A stretch of 64,000 nt of DNA from a virus. The stretch covers positions 34,056 through 98,055 of IMG/VR virus record IMGVR_UViG_3300049846_001717, one strand, 5' to 3'. Position numbers and translations under genes: made by a program. A model generated the notes under the pieces. That model saw only the letters and a program-made list of their open reading frames with translations, did no database searches and was not told the DNA's origin. Position 1 is the first letter of the stretch. Each line of letters begins with the position of its first letter. Shown here one piece after another: positions 24,339-32,142 of the stretch.

Positions 24339-24766
24339 CCAAAATATTCAGTGTCGAAAAAGACGAATCGATTGTTGTGAAATCCTACATTTCCTGGCCC
24401 AATGTCGAACAGAGACAACTTATCCGACAACCGGTGAATCGCAGACGCATGACGAAGATATTGACTATCCGTCAACACCGTCACACGTTGTTGTACCAAT
24501 ACGCCGTCAATCAACGTCGTATAGGGCACATGATCTCGATATTTGGACCGTCGGACGGATTGAATGAAGTACAGTTCATCCTCTAATGGTTGATGTGCAC
24601 CATCCCATCGGGTCTTCAATACCCAGTGGTCATTCATTACACAATACCGACTGACCCCAGCTGCAAATTCGGTGAATCCTAATCGTTGTAATGTTGGATC
24701 GGCCACCGGATCCGACGACTGTCGAACATGGGGCGCAGCCGAACGAACGTGAACAGGTAAGTACAT
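24335..24766 (-). CDS. protein with kinase-like C-terminal motif, 143 aa
   Basis: Near residue 125 it reads LFDIGPGNVGF followed by VFFDTEYF, a D-x4-N plus D pattern like the catalytic loop and metal-binding Asp of small kinase or phosphotransferase folds. The rest is short for a full kinase and no P-loop is seen. ATG lies six bases after the -10 box, so the mRNA is probably leaderless. Assignment is tentative. Confidence 0.55.
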   Translation of the reverse strand: MYLPVHVRSAAPHVRQSSDPVADPTLQRLGFTEFAAGVSRYCVMNDHWVLKTRWDGAHQPLEDELYFIQSVRRSKYRDHVPYTTLIDGVLVQQRVTVLTDSQYLRHASAIHRLSDKLSLFDIGPGNVGFHNNRFVFFDTEYFG

Positions 24767-24772
24767 GAAGGA

Positions 24773-24801
24773 AAGATAGTGGAAGGAACGAACGAAATCA
24801 A
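24773..24801 (-). promoter_or_regulatory. promoter with leaderless start
   Basis: TTGATT, 17 bp, TATCTT, then six bases to the ATG at 24766. Confidence 0.7.
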
Positions 24802-24825
24802 GAGCAGTTTAACTGTGTCAAATGC

Positions 24826-25080
24826 TTAGATCACACATTTGAACTGATCGGCTATAATATTTTTCCGTACTGGAAAGGACGCACGATGTATAAGTCGATT
24901 ACCATCCCGGCTCTGCACAGAATCCTCCACAATATAGTTTGGAATCTTATTGGTGAACACGTTCGCCACATAGTTGATCGTGCCGCTACCCAGGTAAAAC
25001 TCCACGTAACACCGGCCATCCGTCACATACAGATCGTACGGTAACACACCGGCGCTACAAGCAATGATGTATTCAGTCAT
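24826..25080 (-). CDS. tandem-family protein 1, 84 aa
   Basis: Last member (3' end) of the tandem array. It shares the family pattern: short N-terminal strand (M-x-x-Y-x-I), a central aromatic strand, a GV-type turn with 'IP' near residue 45, and C-terminal FPVRKNIIADQF. Stop overlaps nothing; start overlaps the upstream stop (ATGA). No known domain; the fold looks all-beta. Confidence 0.75.
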   Translation of the reverse strand: MTEYIIACSAGVLPYDLYVTDGRCYVEFYLGSGTINYVANVFTNKIPNYIVEDSVQSRDGNRLIHRASFPVRKNIIADQFKCVI

Positions 25081-25331
25081 GGTAATATGATTTCAAAGTC
25101 TGCCGCCGTGATACCAGGTCTGACCGGAAAACTCACGACATATCGTCGTAGACCGGCGATCGGGCTAACCTCATATAGTTGCATCTCAAGATCCGGGATT
25201 TCACCAAAGTCCACGTTCGCAACGGACCAGATGGTACCCGTATCGATTTCAAATTCCAAATAGCACCGATTGTTGTAAACTTCTATATCCGATGGCGGAT
25301 TGTCGGTACATGCAATGGGATAGGGTTTCAT
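25077..25331 (-). CDS. tandem-family protein 2, 84 aa
   Basis: Family hallmarks: MKPYPIAC start, RCYLEFE strand, IPDLEM turn and C-terminal FPVRPGITAADFE. ATGA-coupled on both sides. Function unknown. Confidence 0.75.
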   Translation of the reverse strand: MKPYPIACTDNPPSDIEVYNNRCYLEFEIDTGTIWSVANVDFGEIPDLEMQLYEVSPIAGLRRYVVSFPVRPGITAADFEIILP

Positions 25332-25573
25332 TGGAGCACAATGTAAAAGTCCGCCGACGTCACTTCGGGACGAAGACTAATCGTCACAATGACGTCACTT
25401 GGTGAACGCGTGATCGTTTTGACTTGGTCCGGGATATCAACCCAATCAATCCCCGCGATCGAATATAAACACGGATTCCCCGTCAGCGGTTTGGTCCATC
25501 GCAGATATAACGTGTGAGTACCCACGGACATATAGTCAGGACGAATGCCGCATACAATTTTGTATTTGCTCAT
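25328..25573 (-). CDS. tandem-family protein 3, 81 aa
   Basis: MSKYKIVC start, YSIAGIDWVDIP centre, LRPEVTSADF end. The central SIAG-x(4)-DIP signature is the best-conserved part of the family. ATGA-coupled. Confidence 0.75.
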   Translation of the reverse strand: MSKYKIVCGIRPDYMSVGTHTLYLRWTKPLTGNPCLYSIAGIDWVDIPDQVKTITRSPSDVIVTISLRPEVTSADFYIVLQ

Positions 25574-25830
25574 ATGATATGATATGTAAAATCATCCAAT
25601 GTAATACCGGGACGAAGTCGTAAGATTGCGGTCATGTCGATGCCACGCGACTTGGATACATACGTCATTCCAAACGAGTTGGAGGGAATATCACGCCAAT
25701 GAACACCCGCGATCGACGCCAATGGATCCACGCCAGGGGCTAGATGCAGCCATTCAATAATCAGTAGATTCTCTTCGGTTCTGATACTGATCGGATACCG
25801 GGTCATGAGAATTTCGTAACGACCGTTCAT
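25570..25830 (-). CDS. tandem-family protein 4, 86 aa
   Basis: Carries SIAGVHWRDIP and LRPGITLDDF. Overlaps its neighbours by 1-4 bases. Confidence 0.75.
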   Translation of the reverse strand: MNGRYEILMTRYPISIRTEENLLIIEWLHLAPGVDPLASIAGVHWRDIPSNSFGMTYVSKSRGIDMTAILRLRPGITLDDFTYHII

Positions 25831-26087
25831 TAGTATAACCGAAATTGAAAATCGGATAGTGTCACGCCAGTACGAAGATGCAGCATCATCTGCAAATGTC
25901 CCGTGTCATCGTACTGTTGTTGTCGTATCAATCGGGACTCCGGAATTCGATGTATCGGCACTTCGGCAATCGACAGTAATGGTTCTATCTTTGATGATAT
26001 GTTGAACCATGACAAGATCAAGTATCCATTTGTCACCTGACAATGATCCGGCATGTGTTTGACGACAATCGTGTATTTGCCGATCAT
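25830..26087 (-). CDS. tandem-family protein 5, 85 aa
   Basis: ATG at 26087 overlaps the upstream stop (ATGA), which sets the start inside a longer open frame. SIAEVPIHRIP centre and LRTGVTLSDF end. Confidence 0.72.
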   Translation of the reverse strand: MIGKYTIVVKHMPDHCQVTNGYLILSWFNISSKIEPLLSIAEVPIHRIPESRLIRQQQYDDTGHLQMMLHLRTGVTLSDFQFRLY

Positions 26088-26347
26088 ACGACCACCATTG
26101 TGAAATCGTACTGGGTCACAGTTTCTCGAAGGTATACGAACATTGTAATTTGTACACTCCCGTCGGCAAATGCCACACGACGGACGAATCGACAATGTCG
26201 AGGAATATGCGTGAACGGCACTCCAGCGATCGTCACGGCCGGAAATGTACGATCCGGTAATCGTTCCCAATTCAAAATTAATTGATGTTGCCACACCGCC
26301 CATCGATCGATGGCGTGTGACGTGCGAATTTCATACGGACCATTCAT
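26084..26347 (-). CDS. tandem-family protein 6, 87 aa
   Basis: ATG at 26347 set by ATGA overlap. TIAGVPFTHIP centre; end LRETVTQYDF is more diverged than in its neighbours. Confidence 0.72.
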   Translation of the reverse strand: MNGPYEIRTSHAIDRWAVWQHQLILNWERLPDRTFPAVTIAGVPFTHIPRHCRFVRRVAFADGSVQITMFVYLRETVTQYDFTMVVV

Positions 26348-26604
26348 ACAATTTTCACGATGAAATCGTCGTTGGTCAATCCCACACGGAGGTTCAGAAT
26401 CATGACAGAATTCACCAGACCGTCCGAACGGAGGGCCGTGTGTGTTCGATACACGGAGAACGGAATGTCCATGACAGACACACCGGCAATGGAAAGCACC
26501 GGTACGGTAGGATCGGATAATGCGAACCACATCAACTTCAATTGCTGCTGATCTACCCAACCTTGTGTCGGCGATATCGTACATCGAATCTCATAAGGCT
26601 TCAT
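26344..26604 (-). CDS. tandem-family protein 7, 86 aa
   Basis: ATG at 26604 set by ATGA overlap. SIAGVSVMDIP centre and LRVGLTNDDF end. Confidence 0.72.
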   Translation of the reverse strand: MKPYEIRCTISPTQGWVDQQQLKLMWFALSDPTVPVLSIAGVSVMDIPFSVYRTHTALRSDGLVNSVMILNLRVGLTNDDFIVKIV

Positions 26605-26883
26605 ACCAGCTCCATAATGAAATCCGCCGTCCGGATTCCCGGTCGCACCGGAAAGGCAACCAGCCATCGATAGTGATAGGGGGAGCCGTTCGAGCAGACG
26701 ACCCCGTCGCGGAACGGCGATTCGATCCACACCACATCCGGAATATCCGTAATTGGAATACCACACACTGTGCGCCGGACACGGGCCAGACCGTGTGGAC
26801 CACCATGTGAGATACATCACGCCGCTGATAATACTGGTGGCATGGGGTGACCGGGTACACCGGACCGGATATCGTGCGGTCAT
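26601..26883 (-). pseudogene. tandem-family protein 8, frameshifted
   Basis: From ATG 26883 the family sequence is clear up to CPAHSV, then jumps to another frame where CGIPITDIP and FPVRPGIRTADF continue to a TGA at 26601. The break falls in a GTGTG tract at about 26762-26768, as if two bases of a GT repeat were lost compared with neighbours. It may be a true pseudogene, a phase-variable or frameshifted gene, or a sequencing error. Confidence 0.7.
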
Positions 26884-27143
26884 ACCACCACCAATTCGAA
26901 ATCCTTCGACAGAACTCCCGATCGCACCGGAAAGCCGAGAGTCCATCGATATCGATTGGGTACGCCAAGGATCAGAGTCTCATCACACTGTACACCCGGG
27001 ATATCTTCGATCGGGATCCCACAGACCGAGATCGCCGGACACCTTACTTGGCCCGTGAAATACCAAATGAAATAGACATTGTCGTTGAGCTTATATCGGG
27101 AGTCCGGCAGTCGGATACACCGGACCGGATATCGTGCGGTCAT
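26880..27143 (-). CDS. tandem-family protein 9, 87 aa
   Basis: MTARYPVRC start identical to member 8, SVCGIPIEDIP centre, FPVRSGVLSKDF end. Recent duplication with 8 and 10 is suggested by shared codons at the start and end. Confidence 0.75.
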   Translation of the reverse strand: MTARYPVRCIRLPDSRYKLNDNVYFIWYFTGQVRCPAISVCGIPIEDIPGVQCDETLILGVPNRYRWTLGFPVRSGVLSKDFELVVV

Positions 27144-27397
27144 ACAATCCTCACTTCGAAATCCTCTGGCATCACGCCGGCCCGGACTGGAAAACCCACC
27201 GTCCACCGATGTGAGTCCGTGATCACGCTGGATTGCGGATCTTCATGGCACCACACCCGTGGAATATTTGCAATCGGAACATCACAAACCGTGAGTGCCG
27301 GACACGGGCTGCGAAATTTAGTCCACCACACGAAATAGATACAGTCTTCGAGCTTATATCGAGTATAGGGGACTTGGGTACAATGGAGAGGGTACAT
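27140..27397 (-). CDS. tandem-family protein 10, 85 aa
   Basis: TVCDVPIANIP centre and FPVRAGVMPEDF end; TTTAGG lies upstream of the ATG. A ~100-bp gap without a CDS separates it from member 11, the only sizeable gap in the array. Confidence 0.75.
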   Translation of the reverse strand: MYPLHCTQVPYTRYKLEDCIYFVWWTKFRSPCPALTVCDVPIANIPRVWCHEDPQSSVITDSHRWTVGFPVRAGVMPEDFEVRIV

Positions 27398-27500
27398 ATT
27401 TACCTAAATGTGTATAACAGTTCTGGCTGATTTTACCTATCGCCTACAGGAAAACGGACTAGGTCGGGGTATTCGCAATGCGATCCTGTTTGGGCCCTAT

Positions 27501-27785
27501 TTATTCAACACCGAAATCCTGGATGGTCAAGCCCTCACGGATCGGAAATCTGATTTTGATGCCGATCCGATCCTGAACGGCCCGATCCTGAACGGCGAAC
27601 TCCGGCAGGCCGTCAATGTAGTATGTGATCTCACATCGGGGGATCTGATCCACAATCCGGCCACAGACCGTCACGATCCATGCGTCGTTTGGCTTCATAC
27701 CCAACACGATCTCGGCCCATCCCTCACAAAATGTGCATCGCCACAGGCTCGTGCCGATGATGCGTACTGGATATTTGACTACCAT
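27501..27785 (-). CDS. tandem-family protein 11, 94 aa
   Basis: MVVKYPVR start, TVCGRIVDQIP centre, FPIREGLTIQDF end. It contains a short direct repeat (AVQD-R-AVQD-R) from a small in-frame duplication. Confidence 0.72.
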   Translation of the reverse strand: MVVKYPVRIIGTSLWRCTFCEGWAEIVLGMKPNDAWIVTVCGRIVDQIPRCEITYYIDGLPEFAVQDRAVQDRIGIKIRFPIREGLTIQDFGVE

Positions 27786-28018
27786 GAGAAATCCTTAAAT
27801 TGAACGCCGGGCCTCACATTGAAGAAGAAAATATAGCCGGAGTGATCGGTCGAGGGCCGCCAGGTGCCGCGTGGGATCAGGTTGGCATCGACATCACAGA
27901 CGGTCAGGATGATCTCATGTGGATCGCCGATATGTTCGATCAGGATGGCGGCGACGCCGTTAAAGACGTCCATTTCAAGGATCCGCTTATTGCAGACGAC
28001 CGGATATTTGGCTACCAT
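27779..28018 (-). CDS. tandem-family protein 12, 79 aa
   Basis: MVAKYPVVC start, TVCDVDANLIP centre, FNVRPGVQFKDF end. Overlaps member 11 by seven bases. Confidence 0.75.
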   Translation of the reverse strand: MVAKYPVVCNKRILEMDVFNGVAAILIEHIGDPHEIILTVCDVDANLIPRGTWRPSTDHSGYIFFFNVRPGVQFKDFSW

Positions 28019-28266
28019 GTGAAATCATCCGCGCCGACGCCGGATCGGACCGGAAATGCGATGGTGACCGTATTGGTGCCGTAGATATTCCAATTCGGGA
28101 TATCAACGAATGACACGCCACACACGGTCAATTCGATCTTATTCATGAGCCGTGCGGCCAAATGCACCATGATGTGCGTGCGTTCGACGCCGCGACTGAA
28201 TGAGGTCTTGACCGTTTGTGAGACGCCCAGAATGGGGTGATTGGCAACGATCGTGTACTGTTTCAT
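28012..28266 (-). CDS. tandem-family protein 13, 84 aa
   Basis: MKQYTIVA start, TVCGVSFVDIP centre, FPVRSGVGADDF end. Overlaps member 12 by seven bases. Confidence 0.75.
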   Translation of the reverse strand: MKQYTIVANHPILGVSQTVKTSFSRGVERTHIMVHLAARLMNKIELTVCGVSFVDIPNWNIYGTNTVTIAFPVRSGVGADDFTW

Positions 28267-28613
28267 TACATGTCCAGTGCTTCCCGATCCGGGTAGCGGG
28301 CCTCGCTCGAGATATGGGAGAACATCGGCAGGTCGATGGCCTCGGCCAACTGGCCTCGCAGGGCGATCAGGTCCGCCAGATGTTTGTCGAACTTGACCAG
28401 ATGCGCTCGTGCCTTCGCCGAATCACTGGCGGATGCGGACAGGTTGGCATCAAAGGTATTTTCGTCGCCGCGCCGAGCTGACTCGGATGCCATCTGATCC
28501 GTTTCGATAGACCAGGTCAGGCAGGCATCCAGCTTCCCTGCGGCTTCGTGGAGATAAGAGGCCTTCGAGGTCATGGCCGAGATCAGTTTCAGGTCCGGAT
28601 AGGATCGGGGCAT
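28266..28613 (-). CDS. helical protein inserted in the tandem array, 115 aa
   Basis: All-helical, Ala/Ser-rich, not related to the flanking family. Start overlaps the upstream stop. Function unknown. Confidence 0.7.
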   Translation of the reverse strand: MPRSYPDLKLISAMTSKASYLHEAAGKLDACLTWSIETDQMASESARRGDENTFDANLSASASDSAKARAHLVKFDKHLADLIALRGQLAEAIDLPMFSHISSEARYPDREALDM

Positions 28614-28861
28614 TAGTACACTTCCTCGTATTCGACGTTGGTGAAGCCCAGATCCGTGAAGACCTGCTTCAACAGTTCGTGTGACTCTTCCTGATCGATG
28701 GAATATCGCTTGTTGTTGACCATGATGGCAACGCGGCCGGCCTCATCCTCGATCCGGATGGGGGTTGTCATTCGTGCCCGCAACGCGATCAATTCGGCTC
28801 GATCATCGTTCTGGGCTTTGATGTTGGCGGCGTTGATCGCCGTACGCTTGGGATTGGACAT
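28613..28861 (-). CDS. hypothetical protein, 82 aa
   Basis: Helical N-terminus (ELIALRARM), short beta stretch (GRVAIMVNNKRYSI), acidic C-terminus. Not a member of the tandem family. One-base overlap with the neighbour. Confidence 0.7.
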   Translation of the reverse strand: MSNPKRTAINAANIKAQNDDRAELIALRARMTTPIRIEDEAGRVAIMVNNKRYSIDQEESHELLKQVFTDLGFTNVEYEEVY

Positions 28862-28863
28862 GG

Positions 28864-29118
28864 TTACACGATCTCCACTTCGAAGTCATCCTCAGTGAGG
28901 GATGGACGGACGGCAACGCTATGTTGGGGGCCTTCCATATAACGGCCGAGTGCGTCCGGGTTGATCACACTCGACATCACGGGAATGTCATCATACGCCA
29001 CCCCGGCAATGGAAATGATCCGATGTCGGCGTTCGGCGATCGAAATCCAGAACCGTCGCATTGATGCCGAGCGCTCGAACAACACTCGGCCCGTTGCTAC
29101 GATCTTGTACTTAGGCAT
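28864..29118 (-). CDS. tandem-family protein 14, 84 aa
   Basis: MPKYKIVATG start, SIAGVAYDDIP centre, VRPSLTEDDFEVEIV end. Members 14-17 form a closer subgroup sharing KYKIVATG and FE(V/I)EIV. Confidence 0.78.
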   Translation of the reverse strand: MPKYKIVATGRVLFERSASMRRFWISIAERRHRIISIAGVAYDDIPVMSSVINPDALGRYMEGPQHSVAVRPSLTEDDFEVEIV

Positions 29119-29380
29119 TGACGATCTCCACTTCGAAGTCCTCGAGCGTGAGGGATGACCGGATGGCCAACGCCGGCTCGCCGTTGAAGGTAACGGTCCT
29201 GCCGAACATGCCACGCCTTCGGAAGGAGAAATCCCCTACTTTGGGAATGTCCTCCCACAGAACACCAGCCACCGAAATGATTTTGTCGTGGTGAACGGCC
29301 GGCGCGACCCATACCCGTTCACTTCTGACGGATGGTTCGATCTTGATAGGGCCAGTGGCGACGATCTTGTATCTAGGCAT
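29111..29380 (-). CDS. tandem-family protein 15, 89 aa
   Basis: MPRYKIVATG start, SVAGVLWEDIP centre, SSLTLEDFEVEIV end. Overlaps its neighbour by eight bases. Confidence 0.78.
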   Translation of the reverse strand: MPRYKIVATGPIKIEPSVRSERVWVAPAVHHDKIISVAGVLWEDIPKVGDFSFRRRGMFGRTVTFNGEPALAIRSSLTLEDFEVEIVNA

Positions 29381-29645
29381 TCACGATCTCCACTTCAAAG
29401 TCATCGGCCGTGAGCGACCAGCGAACGGCGACGTATTGCCACGGACGGCCCACCCGATCTTCATCACGCCGACCCAACCACGGCGGCGACTCCAATGACA
29501 GAAGTTCGGGAATATCTTCCCACATCACGCCCGCCACCGAAATGATCCGGTAATCTACCCTGTCCGGGTAGATCCACAGTCGGTTCACATTGTCGGAATA
29601 TGCAAAGGACACCGGGCCAGTGGCCACGATCTTGTACTTAGCCAT
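29373..29645 (-). CDS. tandem-family protein 16, 90 aa
   Basis: MAKYKIVATG start, SVAGVMWEDIP centre, WSLTADDFEVEIV end. Confidence 0.78.
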   Translation of the reverse strand: MAKYKIVATGPVSFAYSDNVNRLWIYPDRVDYRIISVAGVMWEDIPELLSLESPPWLGRRDEDRVGRPWQYVAVRWSLTADDFEVEIVNA

Positions 29646-29904
29646 TGACGATCTCGATCTCGAAGTTCTGCTGCGACAACATGGGTCGGACTGCCACGCC
29701 CTGCCGGTCTACGTAGCCTGTGACATCGCGGCCATAGACCCTTTCATGGCCGTTCAACGTGGGGATCTTATCCCACGGCACTCCAGCGATCGACAGAATA
29801 CGAACGTCGGCCGATTCCGCCTCGATCCACGTGCGTTCTGATGTGCTCGTGAATCGGAGCTCACCGGTGGCGACGATCTTGTACTTACGCGTCCGGATCG
29901 TCAT
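29638..29904 (-). CDS. tandem-family protein 17, 88 aa
   Basis: ATG at 29904 gives RKYKIVATG near the start; SIAGVPWDKIP centre, PMLSQQNFEIEIV end. First translated member of the array; overlaps the zinc-ribbon gene by 20 bases. Confidence 0.75.
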   Translation of the reverse strand: MTIRTRKYKIVATGELRFTSTSERTWIEAESADVRILSIAGVPWDKIPTLNGHERVYGRDVTGYVDRQGVAVRPMLSQQNFEIEIVNG

Positions 29905-30130
29905 CGTCCATCCCCTCGAAGTCCTGCTCATCGAACGGGACGAACGGACTGCACTCCACGCACTCGTCCGAATCGATCTCGAAGGGCACGCCGCATTCGG
30001 GACAAACTTCCGTCAACGAGTCGAACAGATCCGCCAGTTCGGCATCATCCGGCAACTCGGCCGGCGACGGGCCATCGCCCACTTCCTCGAGCAAGGCGTC
30101 AGACAGTTCGATATCGGTCTTTTTCGGCAT
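29885..30130 (-). CDS. acidic zinc-ribbon protein, 81 aa
   Basis: Very acidic, with CPECG and CVEC about 15 residues apart (one zinc site) and a DDDDPDA tail. Opens the operon part that leads into the tandem array. Role unknown. Confidence 0.75.
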   Translation of the reverse strand: MPKKTDIELSDALLEEVGDGPSPAELPDDAELADLFDSLTEVCPECGVPFEIDSDECVECSPFVPFDEQDFEGMDDDDPDA

Positions 30131-30152
30131 GGGAAGGAATTCAGTGAAAGGG

Positions 30153-30359
30153 TTATCGCGTCAGCTCGAGGATAGCTCGAACCCCACGGATGGTCCGCTC
30201 GAGCACATACGACTCGATCAGTCGGGTGACCACGCGCTCCAGCAGTGCCTCCTGCTCGGGATACGACGGCACGGGCTCGACCTTCTGCTCGCAGATGGCG
30301 AGATAGAGCATTTCCATCGTCTCGCGCGACTGCTCCAGTTCCCGCAGCAGTTCGGTCAC
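30153..30359 (-). CDS. helical protein, 68 aa
   Basis: GTG at 30359 overlaps the upstream stop (GTGA). Glu/Leu-rich helix pattern, probable coiled coil. No family recognised. Confidence 0.6.
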   Translation of the reverse strand: MTELLRELEQSRETMEMLYLAICEQKVEPVPSYPEQEALLERVVTRLIESYVLERTIRGVRAILELTR

Positions 30360-30451
30360 ACGTTCGGGACTGGATGCACTGGCCCGATCCCATCGACTTC
30401 CGGCGTCGGGACCGTCTCAGCGTGGTCGCGGATTTCCTTGAGCGTGAGCAT
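30356..30451 (-). CDS. 31-residue peptide
   Basis: ATG at 30451 overlaps the previous stop (TAATG) and its stop overlaps the next GTG (GTGA), so it is tightly coupled in the operon. Pro-rich C-terminus. Function unknown. Confidence 0.5.
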   Translation of the reverse strand: MLTLKEIRDHAETVPTPEVDGIGPVHPVPNV

Positions 30452-30522
30452 TAGAGCATCTCCATCATGTAGGCGACTTCCTTCTCCAACTCGGTCATCT
30501 GCGCGATCTCGGACTGCGACAT
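30451..30522 (-). CDS. 23-residue acidic peptide
   Basis: ATG at 30522 with GGAG upstream; helical, Met/Glu-rich; stop TAA overlaps the next ATG. First reading frame after the promoter at 30551-30579, so it may be a leader peptide. Confidence 0.5.
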   Translation of the reverse strand: MSQSEIAQMTELEKEVAYMMEML

Positions 30523-30550
30523 AGGGACTCCGGGATGAAGGGATGAATCA

Positions 30551-30607
30551 AAGGTAGGATATACGAAGTTTCGTGGCAAGCGTGAGAAGGGTGTTACAAT
30601 CCACGGC
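30551..30607 (-). promoter_or_regulatory. boxed promoter of the tandem-array operon
   Basis: TTGCCA, 17 bp, TACCTT, with a variant box CCGTGGATTGTAAC (30593-30606) upstream of the -35. Leftmost clear copy of the box in the window. Confidence 0.65.
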
Positions 30608-30643
30608 GTATCGCCTAACCCGTTGCCAGGTCAGGCGATACAC

Positions 30644-30976
30644 CTACTTCGTCGCGTCGATGAGGTCGGCGAGGGCCCGAAGGAACATCGCTTCCTCCTT
30701 CCCATTCGTCAGCCCCATCGAAATCAGGTCCTCGATCGCGAACGGGTCACCTTTGGAGTGGATCTCTTCGAGCGTGACGTGTGAATGGAACTCGATGCCG
30801 CCGTCGTCCGTCTTGCGACAGGTGACGATCGGCTCGGACATCGAGCCGTGGCTCGAGAAGATCTCATCGAGATCGATGTACTTGGCGGCCGGCGGCGCCT
30901 TGGGCACGTAGGTCTTGACGTGCGAGACCTGACGAGGCCGGGCGGGCTTGGCCTTCGGCCGGTTACGGCTGACCAT
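30644..30976 (-). CDS. hypothetical protein, 110 aa
   Basis: Basic, Pro-rich N-terminus (KAKPARPRQ), then a soluble mixed domain. Start overlaps the upstream stop (TAATG). No family recognised. Confidence 0.68.
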   Translation of the reverse strand: MVSRNRPKAKPARPRQVSHVKTYVPKAPPAAKYIDLDEIFSSHGSMSEPIVTCRKTDDGGIEFHSHVTLEEIHSKGDPFAIEDLISMGLTNGKEEAMFLRALADLIDATK

Positions 30977-31158
30977 TACTTGGCCCTCCGGCTGATCTGG
31001 AAGGTGACCGCATCGGCCGCCTCCATCACGGTGTCGCCCTCGCCGTACGTGCCATCCTCGGCGGTGACGGCGTACCGGCCCGTCTTGGGGTCCTGCCCGA
31101 CCTCGGCGACCTCGGCGACCTCGGGGACGCCATGGCGCACAACCATCGTCTTGCTCAT
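30976..31158 (-). CDS. hypothetical protein, 60 aa
   Basis: Short repeat VAEVAEV near residue 14 and DGTYGEGDTVMEA; beta-type. First gene of a two-gene unit with promoter 31191-31218. Confidence 0.65.
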   Translation of the reverse strand: MSKTMVVRHGVPEVAEVAEVGQDPKTGRYAVTAEDGTYGEGDTVMEAADAVTFQISRRAK

Positions 31159-31190
31159 ATTCGATGCAACTCCGAAAAGGGGTTAACTGA

Positions 31191-31218
31191 AAGATACCAC
31201 AGCCAGAGCGAAAGTCAA
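31191..31218 (-). promoter_or_regulatory. promoter, no box
   Basis: TTGACT, 16 bp, TATCTT; no adjacent copy of the repeated box. Confidence 0.6.
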
Positions 31219-31272
31219 GCGTCTAATTGGGCCGCTCGAGGGGTCCAGAGGGACGGCCGGCCGCGTTTCAAT

Positions 31273-31305
31273 GGGCCTGGTGACCAGCCAGGCGCAGCCA
31301 GGCCC
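31273..31305 (-). terminator. GC-rich terminator hairpin
   Basis: Stem GGGCCTGGCTG/CAGGCCC-type on the minus strand, directly after the 31305 stop; no long U-tract. Confidence 0.5.
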
Positions 31306-31388
31306 TAGCCCAGAACGGCCAGCCATCCAAGGGCGGCCAAGATCAACAGCGCGTAGATCGTGGCTTCGAACCGAGGCCGCCGGCTCAT
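31305..31388 (-). CDS. 27-residue membrane peptide
   Basis: ATG at 31388 overlaps the upstream stop (ATGA). MSRRPRF then one hydrophobic helix: a typical tiny phage membrane peptide. Confidence 0.55.
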   Translation of the reverse strand: MSRRPRFEATIYALLILAALGWLAVLG

Positions 31389-31582
31389 GGCCGGACCTCC
31401 ATGGCGATATGCAGGTTGTCGCGGGTGAGCTGCTCGGCTTCGATGGCCGCCGCGGCGTCCTGGGGCGTGTCGTAGTCGCCGGTCAGGATTCGTTCCGTCG
31501 AATCGTAGCCATCCCATCGCTCGACCCGACGCAGCCGGCCGTCTTCAATCAGCTCATAGATGCAGAAGACGATGCGGGCCAT
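31385..31582 (-). CDS. hypothetical protein, 65 aa
   Basis: Beta strand then helix (TPQDAAAAIEAEQ), acidic. Start overlaps the upstream stop. Resembles small phage domains of unknown function. Confidence 0.65.
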   Translation of the reverse strand: MARIVFCIYELIEDGRLRRVERWDGYDSTERILTGDYDTPQDAAAAIEAEQLTRDNLHIAMEVRP

Positions 31583-31743
31583 TATGCGTCCCCGAAGTCA
31601 CACGGTGTGCCGAAATACTTGCTCCGTCCACACTTGGGACAGAGATCGAGCTTGTAATACACGACCTCGGCGAGTTGGTGGATGATCCACGCTAGCAGTG
31701 CGAACGGGCGCAGAGCCTTGGCCTTCATCTGATTGTACGTCAT
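31582..31743 (-). CDS. small zinc-knuckle protein, 53 aa
   Basis: ATG at 31743, stop TAA at 31582. N-terminal hydrophobic helix (ALLAWIIHQLAEVV), then CPKCGRS and a third Cys. Possibly membrane-associated. Confidence 0.6.
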   Translation of the reverse strand: MTYNQMKAKALRPFALLAWIIHQLAEVVYYKLDLCPKCGRSKYFGTPCDFGDA

Positions 31744-31749
31744 ATGAAC

Positions 31750-32055
31750 TCAACGAGGCGTGAGAAGGAACGATGCGACCGTGATCTCTTCGTATGAAGC
31801 GAACGTGTCCACGAAGCTCGAGAGTCGGAGATTCAACACCAGGATTCGTCCATCCTCGAGCAGACCGGCGACGCCATTACCAGTCGGTGCTCCGGCGTAA
31901 CGATTGAATACACGTTCACCCTCACACTTGAGCATGTTGAGCTTCTTGAGCGTGACGTTCTCGACCAACGCCACCGGCCCATCGGCGAACAAGTCCGCCA
32001 CGGTTTCGATACGACGAACATCGAAGTTGCCCTTGGATACGTCAATGACCTTCAT
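31750..32055 (-). CDS. hypothetical protein, 101 aa
   Basis: ATG at 32055 with CGGAGT upstream, the standard leader of this region. Mixed alpha/beta with KGNFDVRRIETV. No recognised family. Confidence 0.68.
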   Translation of the reverse strand: MKVIDVSKGNFDVRRIETVADLFADGPVALVENVTLKKLNMLKCEGERVFNRYAGAPTGNGVAGLLEDGRILVLNLRLSSFVDTFASYEEITVASFLLTPR

Positions 32056-32081
32056 GCGTCTACTCCGTTGGGGATATGGAG

Positions 32082-32138
32082 AATATAGGGGATTGAGCCG
32101 ATAAGGCAATACCCACGAATTTTCGTTACAATCGACGG
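32082..32138 (-). promoter_or_regulatory. boxed promoter
   Basis: TTGCCT, 16 bp, TATATT with box CCGTCGATTGTAACG at 32124-32138; a 20-base leader ends in CAACGGAGT before the start. Confidence 0.75.
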
Positions 32139-32142
32139 CGGA

